From Pirellulales bacterium (GTDB taxonomy: Bacteria; Planctomycetota; Planctomycetia; Pirellulales; DATAWG01), in NCBI GenBank assembly GCA_035939775.1, contig DASZFO010000110.1, positions 1 through 43,139 on the forward strand: a stretch of 43,139 nt of DNA, read 5' to 3'. The notes beneath the pieces were generated by a model that was not told where the DNA came from, did not search any database, and saw only the letters and a program-made list of their open reading frames with translations. Within the stretch, counting starts at the first letter, position 1, and the number at the start of each line of letters is the position of its first letter. Both the position numbers and the translations under genes were made by a program. Below, in pieces: positions 40,975 to 43,139 of the stretch.

Positions 40975-41811
40975 TCACGTGCCGCGGGCATATCCGTACC
41001 ACTCGATCTGCCGCCGCGGGCAGAAGCAGAATCCACGCTCGGTGCAAAGCGGCTCGAGCCAAATGCTTCTCTCGGCCAGCGATTCGCAATCGGTTCCTTG
41101 CGGCATCAGCAGCACGCGGCTGCGGTCCGCCTCGGGGAATTCATGGAGATACGCTTCGACTTCGTCGCAATCGGCCGGCGCGTCGATCACGAATTTTATC
41201 TGATAGGCGTGGTCCGCCAACAGCCGATGCACGACCTCGGGCACGTAACGCGATTGCTCATGTCGCTCGTGCCAGCGCGGATCGCGCTCGGCCGAGGGGG
41301 TCGAGTTCGAGAGCTTCGGGCTGATCGACATCAGATCGCACTCGACCGGCAGATGCAGCGTGCCGGCCGTTTCGATCGTGATGTGAAAGCCCAGGCAGTG
41401 CAACTGGTGCGTGAGAGGAATCAGTTCAGCGAACAACATCGGCTCGCCGCCGGTCAGCACGGCATGGCGGAGGTCGGAGGTCGGAAGTCGGAGGTCAGAA
41501 GTCGGAGGTCGGTCGGCGGAGCACGCAGGACGTCCGTTAGCCGGTTCGCTTGCGAACCGAAGTGTTGGACTCCAGCCATCAGGCTGCTCGTAGCAGGCTA
41601 AAGCCTGAACTCCAACAGTCGGCCGCAACTCGGCCACGCGACGCATGATCTCGTCGACCGACAGATCCTCTCCTTCCGGCTTCCAGGAGGCATACGGCGT
41701 GTCGCAGAACCAGCAGCGCAGATTGCAGCCGCTGGCGCGAACAAACACGCTCGGCGTGCCGGTCAGCAGACCTTCCCCTTGCAGCGATTGGTAAATCTCG
41801 ACAACTCTCAT
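40975..41811 (-). CDS. queE: 7-carboxy-7-deazaguanine synthase with repeat-derived insertion
   Basis: Radical SAM enzyme that converts carboxy-tetrahydropterin to 7-carboxy-7-deazaguanine in queuosine synthesis. The 4Fe-4S motif is C29-x3-C33-x2-C36 (CNLRCWFC), the opening is EIYQSLQGEG, and the SAM-binding GGEP is at 121-124. Residues about 64-116, between MRRVAELRP and HAVLTGGEP, are encoded by dispersed repeat sequence (a GGCTTTAGCCTG palindrome and GGAGGTCGGAAGTCGG words), absent from normal QueE. The frame is kept, so the enzyme may still fold. It lies 9 bases after queC on the same strand. Confidence 0.92.
   Translation of the reverse strand: MRVVEIYQSLQGEGLLTGTPSVFVRASGCNLRCWFCDTPYASWKPEGEDLSVDEIMRRVAELRPTVGVQALACYEQPDGWSPTLRFASEPANGRPACSADRPPTSDLRLPTSDLRHAVLTGGEPMLFAELIPLTHQLHCLGFHITIETAGTLHLPVECDLMSISPKLSNSTPSAERDPRWHERHEQSRYVPEVVHRLLADHAYQIKFVIDAPADCDEVEAYLHEFPEADRSRVLLMPQGTDCESLAERSIWLEPLCTERGFCFCPRRQIEWYGYARGT
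41464..41615. repeat. Repeat insertion inside queE
   Basis: GGAGGTCGGAGGTCGGAAGT words (41464-41510) are followed by TTCGCTTGCGAA-type (GGTTCGCTTGCGAACC) and GTAGCAGGCTAAAGCCTGAA palindromic words. In the coding direction the first part reads PPTSDLRLPTSDLR. Confidence 0.85.
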
Positions 41812-41820
41812 CGGGTCAAT

Positions 41821-42519
41821 TCACAAACATTTCTCACTTCGATCCAGCGGATCGACTTGCCCGGCCTCGGCGAAGCCTTGGCGGCGAAGCAGGCAAGAAT
41901 CGCAGCTTCCGCAGGGGCGGCCGGATGGATCGGGATCGTAACAACTGTGAGTCAGGCCGTAATCGACACCGAGATCCGTGCCGCGGCGGATGATCTGGGC
42001 CTTGGTCATCTGGACCAGCGGGGCGTGGACCTTGAATTGTAGCGAGCCTTCAACTCCTGACTTCGTGCCCAGATTTGCCAGCCGCTCGAAAGCCGCGATG
42101 AACTCCGGCCGGCAATCGGGATAGCCGCTGTAATCGACGGCGTTCACTCCGACGAAGATGTCGGCCGCGCCGAGCACCTCCGCATAGCCCAAAGCGAGAG
42201 CGAGAAAAATCGTATTGCGGGCCGGAACGTACGTGATGGGAATCCCCGCCTCCATCTCCTCGCGCGAGCGGGCCTTCGGCACGTCGATCGGCGCGGTGAG
42301 CGCGCTGGCCCCGAATTGCGTCAGATCGATCTTGAGCGTCACATGCCGCTTCACCCCGAGCGCCGACGCCACCCGCGCGGCCGCTTCCAGCTCCTGGCGA
42401 TGCCGCTGCCCATAGTCGATCGTCAGCGCGCACAACTCAAACCCCTCGGCGCGCGCCACAGCCGCGGCCGTCGCCGAATCCAACCCGCCGGACAAAAGCA
42501 CCACCGCAGGTTTTGACAT
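41821..42519 (-). CDS. queC: 7-cyano-7-deazaguanine synthase
   Basis: ATP-dependent enzyme that turns 7-carboxy-7-deazaguanine into preQ0. The PP-loop is SGGLDS (10-15 from the ATG at 42519), and four Cys near the C-terminus ([18 protein letters not shown]) form the zinc site. Length of 232 residues is normal. It is followed by queE 9 bases downstream and is divergent from queF, 55 bases away, so three steps of preQ1 synthesis share this locus. queD is not in the window. Confidence 0.97.
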   Translation of the reverse strand: MSKPAVVLLSGGLDSATAAAVARAEGFELCALTIDYGQRHRQELEAAARVASALGVKRHVTLKIDLTQFGASALTAPIDVPKARSREEMEAGIPITYVPARNTIFLALALGYAEVLGAADIFVGVNAVDYSGYPDCRPEFIAAFERLANLGTKSGVEGSLQFKVHAPLVQMTKAQIIRRGTDLGVDYGLTHSCYDPDPSGRPCGSCDSCLLRRQGFAEAGQVDPLDRSEKCL

Positions 42520-42562
42520 AGCTTCCCTCGTTCCTATCATGGCACAATGAGGTTTTCGCGAA

Positions 42563-42568
42563 AAGGAG
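42563..42568 (+). promoter_or_regulatory. Ribosome binding site of queF
   Basis: AAGGAG, 6 bases before the GTG at 42575, which decides that start. Confidence 0.6.
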
Positions 42569-42574
42569 CTAGTC

Positions 42575-42931
42575 GTGCCCGCCGAGTTCCGCGCCGCGCT
42601 CGAGACGTTTGAGAATCAGTATCCCGGCCGGGATTATACGATCGAAATCGTGTGCCCGGAGTTCACTTCCGTCTGTCCGAAGACCGGGCAGCCGGATTTC
42701 GGCACGCTGACGATCCACTACGTGCCCGCTGCTCGCTGCGTCGAACTGAAAAGCCTAAAGCTCTATCTTCAGCAATTCCGCAGCGAGGGGATTTTTTACG
42801 AGCACGCGACGAATCGGATTCTGGATGACCTCGTGGCCGTGCTTCAACCGCGCTCGATAACGCTCGTTGCCGCCTTCACGCCGCGTGGCGGGATCACGAC
42901 GACAGTGACCGCACGGCACGAGGCCAAGTGA
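42575..42931 (+). CDS. queF: NADPH-dependent 7-cyano-7-deazaguanine reductase
   Basis: Reduces preQ0 to preQ1, the base inserted into tRNA by Tgt. The nucleophile is C34 in [13 protein letters not shown], with the catalytic Asp D41, and the QueF motif ELKSLKLYL follows. At 118 residues it is a short unimodular QueF. It is transcribed away from queC-queE, with the two transcription units sharing a 55-base gap. Confidence 0.95.
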   Translation: MPAEFRAALETFENQYPGRDYTIEIVCPEFTSVCPKTGQPDFGTLTIHYVPAARCVELKSLKLYLQQFRSEGIFYEHATNRILDDLVAVLQPRSITLVAAFTPRGGITTTVTARHEAK

Positions 42932-42936
42932 AATGG

Positions 42937-43003
42937 TAGGGCACGCTGTGCGTGCCGGCATCGGCGCGTCATGTATCCGGCGCGGCACGCGCAGCGTGCC
43001 CTT
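42937..43003. repeat. Palindromic repeat, GGGCACGCTGTGCGTGCC family
   Basis: TAGGGCACGCTGTGCGTGCC (42937-42956) faces CGGCACGCGCAGCGTGCCCT in the right arm. It lies just after queF. The remaining bases to the window end show no gene. Confidence 0.75.
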
Positions 43004-43139
43004 CTATGAAAGCTCGTTGCGTGTCAACTACTGCATTTTCAGAATTCGAATCAGTGTAAGTCCATTCTTCTATCCGAGCATAGCGCCGGGGGCGCGTAGC
43101 CCATGTGGGTGTTTCGAAATTGGGGGAAGACTGCCCCAT

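Noticed and set aside
41464-41510. Regular GGAGGTCGGAAGTCGG words as a CRISPR array
   Set aside because: The units are under 12 bases with no spacers, lie inside queE, and no cas genes are present.
42520-42574. A preQ1 riboswitch before queF or queC
   Set aside because: The gap is 55 bases and shows no C-rich loop and A-rich tail pattern of preQ1 aptamers.

Overview
The window looks like chromosomal DNA of a planctomycete of the Pirellulales type. The evidence is a DUF1559 pseudopilin-like protein, a PEP-CTERM secreted protein, several secreted or lipobox-like hypotheticals, high GC, GTG starts, and an unusually heavy load of short palindromic intergenic repeats. This assignment is inference from gene content; no rRNA or other direct marker is present, and I see no tRNA or rRNA gene.

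Layout. 1-8 kb: the end of a membrane protein, an ABC ATPase, a PEP-CTERM putative metalloprotease, two tandem M14 carboxypeptidase-like genes on the minus strand (the second has lost its metal ligands) and a conserved hypothetical. 8-13.3 kb: a CPA2 cation/proton antiporter, trpB-trpA (minus) and mutM. 13.3-20 kb: a signalling locus with an AAA+ ATPase, a REC/degenerate-GGDEF/CBS protein, an FHA/degenerate-EAL protein and a Ser/Thr kinase fused to a tubulin/FtsZ-like domain. 20-25 kb: a DUF3500 protein, thiO, a second flavoprotein and a secreted HEAT-like protein. 25-31 kb: DUF502, a 39-codon zinc-ribbon protein, a LysM/YkuD-like protein lacking the catalytic Cys, a BglII-like restriction enzyme with a companion gene, and a secreted serpin. 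31-36 kb: small planctomycete hypotheticals, a probable lipoprotein, an ECF sigma factor and the DUF1559 gene with a clear promoter and terminator. 36-43 kb: a tRNA nucleotidyltransferase gene carrying two repeat-derived in-frame insertions, a CopD-like membrane protein, a structured RNA-like intergenic region, an internally duplicated membrane transporter, a vapB with truncated vapC, and the queE-queC / queF queuosine genes.

The strongest candidate for an undescribed system is 13370-19912. Kinase, phosphopeptide-binding (FHA), second-messenger-like (degenerate GGDEF and EAL), nucleotide-sensing (CBS), AAA+ and tubulin-fold modules sit together. The kinase and the tubulin-like GTPase are one polypeptide, and many planctomycetes lack FtsZ. 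The second theme is that dispersed palindromic repeats do not stay between genes. They supply in-frame protein insertions (CCA enzyme, QueE), new N-termini, a C-terminus and a stop codon.
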